Below the pieces are notes generated by a model that did not search any database, was not told the origin of the DNA, and worked only from the letters and a program-made list of their open reading frames with translations. The translations under genes and the position numbers were made by a program. A DNA stretch of 64,000 nt from Rhynchopus sp. YZ270_cl-10 (Eukaryota; Euglenozoa; Diplonemea; Diplonemida; Diplonemidae), in the NCBI GenBank assembly GCA_964035575.1, contig OZ037932.1:1-64000 (forward strand), read 5' to 3'. How positions within the stretch are numbered: position 1 is the first letter of the stretch; each line of letters starts with the position of its first letter. Below, piece after piece: positions 62,007 to 64,000 of this stretch.

Positions 62007-62504
62007 GAATCAAAAAAAAAAAAAATTTTTTTTTTGGGGCTAAACAGGATAGCCAGATAGTCCTCTCCTCAAAGGGTTAAGGTGTGACAACGCTTTTCTT
62101 TTATCTCCACGTTTATGACTGGTACTCCTTGGGAAGTTGTATGAACCTCCTGTGGACAACAGGGATAGGGGAAAAAGGGGGGAAAAGAGGGAAAGAAATC
62201 AAAAAGAGGGTGTTCAACATCAGAGATTTAATTGCGTTCTGGTTCTAAATTTGATGATTTAAAAAAAAAATTGTTGGAGTTGTAAACTGCCCCGACAAGA
62301 CAGTCTTCACCATCCAAGTTTGTGAGAGCAATTACATTTTTGCCAACAAAAAAGGGAACTTTCTTTTGAACAACAAGATGTGTGTTTATTTTTCCCTTCA
62401 AAGATGACAAAAAAAGAAGAAAAAAGCAGAGCGAAAAGCCTGAAACGGAATATGCCTTTGGGACTACTATAGACAGGTGTTCTTGAAGTGAAAAATAAGA
62501 GAAA

Positions 62505-62547
62505 AGTGCAAAACGCCTCACCGTTTTCATCGGCGGACGCAGTCACT
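62505..62547. repeat. Family C two-helix hairpin
   Basis: AGTG/CACT outer stem and CACCG/CGGCG-type inner stem around TTTTCAT. It is a close sequence relative of the 61966 copy. Confidence 0.68.
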
Positions 62548-63639
62548 GCTTCTCCGCGGGAAAAAAAAGACCAAACCAGACAATATATCCCAGCCAACTG
62601 ATCTTGATAACATTCTTCAGGAAAGGTAATTAAGAGTGTTTCTTTTTCGTTGAACGCAACCAAAATAATATGGATGTAGAAATCTCTTTTGGCGCAAAAA
62701 AAATGGATTTCACTGAAATTCAGGGGGAAAACTTTGTTTTTATCAAAGATCGGTATCGTTGGCTTTCTTTTTATGTCTGGTTTCTTTATCACAATTTCGT
62801 GTAAAAAAAATGGTTGTGTTATGTAATAAGCCTCTGAGCAGTTGGGGAAAGAACAAAAAAAAAATTGATACTAAGCCTCCGTGCTCAGTCACCCAACCAA
62901 ATTTCAAAAAAAAAGAAAACATGAAAATTAGAAGTCCCATCAAGCATTTTCCAAAACGGCAAAAATTTATATAAATCCCAAAGGCACACAATACAGGGCC
63001 CTCTTGAGAACCCAACAGAAGCCAGACAAGAGCTCTCTCAGGCAAGCAGTTTCTCACATCCTACCAAAACTCCTATAGGAAGAGGATACTGTGGATACCA
63101 AAAAAAAGGAGGGGAAAACAAGCGCAAGAAAAAAAATAGAAAAATAAAAAGTGGTGTGTTTAGATAGTCACACAAGATGTGTGAATAAAAAAAAAATGCA
63201 AAAATAAAGCAGAGAATGAGAATATAGCAAAAGAAGGAATCACAGAGACTGTGTGTCGAACGACCTCCGCTGTGCGCGCAGCTGCGAGGCGATGAAGCCT
63301 GGGAGCCGTCGCTCCCTTCCCCTCCTCCTCCTTCCTCCCATCCCAAGACACCCATTCCACAGAAAAAAAAACTAATGAGTTCATACAAAGCTACCTTGGC
63401 AGTGTACCAAAAAGAAGGATAACCAAAAAAAACATCTGCCAGCCACATCGAACGTTGCTGTTCTGTATTTTTTTTTTGTGGTTTTCCCCCCTTTTTCCCC
63501 CATTTTATTGCTGGTGTGGTGTCGTAAAAAAGGTGTTCACAAAAAAAAATATTTTCTCTTCATTTGTGGAGCTTCACAGAGGTGATGGAGTAATGGCATA
63601 ATTTCTTTGACTTGAAATACAAAAAAATCCCCCTCCTTG

Positions 63640-63728
63640 AACAGTGTACCTTTGGTACAATGTCAGGTGCACCAGGTGGACCCTCAACCACACATAGTCC
63701 TACCATTCATTTCGGGGTTTACATCTGA
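63640..63728. repeat. Dispersed repeat family F, copy 3
   Basis: GTGTACCTTTGGTACAATGTC, GGTGCACCAGGTGGACCC and CATTTCGGGGTTTACATC, in the same order as in copies 1 and 2. Confidence 0.5.
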
Positions 63729-64000
63729 GACATGGCATATGGGATGTGACAGAAATTCGTTTGCATTTCCCCAACGGTTTTGATTTTTTTTTCGCCACTC
63801 CAATTTGTGTTGCTCATAGTAGTCTGGGGTGAGGAAGCGTAACATAACTTCTCCCCCCATTTTTTTTCCCCCCCTTTTCCTTTCGCAATGTTACCCCGTT
63901 TTTTTAAGAACCAACAGAGTACAAACAGTTTTTAGTAAAGGTGAAGAGGTTTAAGCTCTCATTGATTAGCCACCTAAAGAAAACTATTTTGTGGACCATT

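Larger units (their letters stand above)
59810..64000. other. Gene desert at the right end
   Basis: No plausible gene is seen. It holds family J hairpins (60326 and 61833), family C hairpins (61966 and 62505), diverged family A copies near 60032-60079, 62862-62890 and 63947-63975, and family F copies at 60404-60516 and 63640-63728. A- and T-runs are frequent. Confidence 0.5.

Overview
The window looks like nuclear DNA of a protist. It has long repeat-rich spacers, widely spaced genes without bacterial operon structure, GT-AG cis-spliced introns, and eukaryote-only families: a class III cyclase-fold receptor, a phosphohistidine phosphatase, a PPR protein, a myristoylation-type N-terminus and a hAT transposase. 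All supported genes lie on the minus strand. Several have a pyrimidine-rich tract ending in CACAG or AACAG 1-50 nt upstream of the ATG. Same-strand genes, few short introns and possible trans-splice acceptors fit a euglenozoan such as a diplonemid. That placement is an inference (about 0.4), because no rRNA, spliced-leader gene or other decisive marker is present.

Layout. 1-3616 is one G-rich array of the 8-mer TTTGCGGG. 3.6-12.7 kb is gene-poor and holds a 13-bp minisatellite and several non-autonomous DNA transposons, some nested. 12707-16067 is an apparently complete hAT transposon with an intact transposase. 17.2-31.8 kb is the main gene block: a large cyclase-like receptor, a small spliced membrane protein, a PHPT1-type phosphatase, three genes sharing an SH3-like module, and a PPR protein. 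32.5-35.7 kb is a composite TIR element containing a second element and two microsatellites. 37-38.3 kb is an LRR gene. 38.3-50.1 kb is a gene desert with a 636-bp hAT-like element, a second near-identical copy of the 868-bp element, and many short dispersed hairpins. 50.2-59.8 kb carries a single-pass membrane protein, a six-exon coiled-coil gene, a two-phase 8-bp array and a MGCS-anchored disordered protein. 59.8-64 kb is again a desert with hairpins.

The genes do not form an obvious pathway. Several are surface- or membrane-associated (the receptor, two single-pass proteins and the acyl-anchored protein). The three SH3-like module genes look like a local duplication cluster. The least expected signal is a set of small dispersed repeats that fold as two-helix hairpins (outer stem, internal loop, inner stem). 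Their primary sequence drifts while pairing is kept, in places by compensatory changes.
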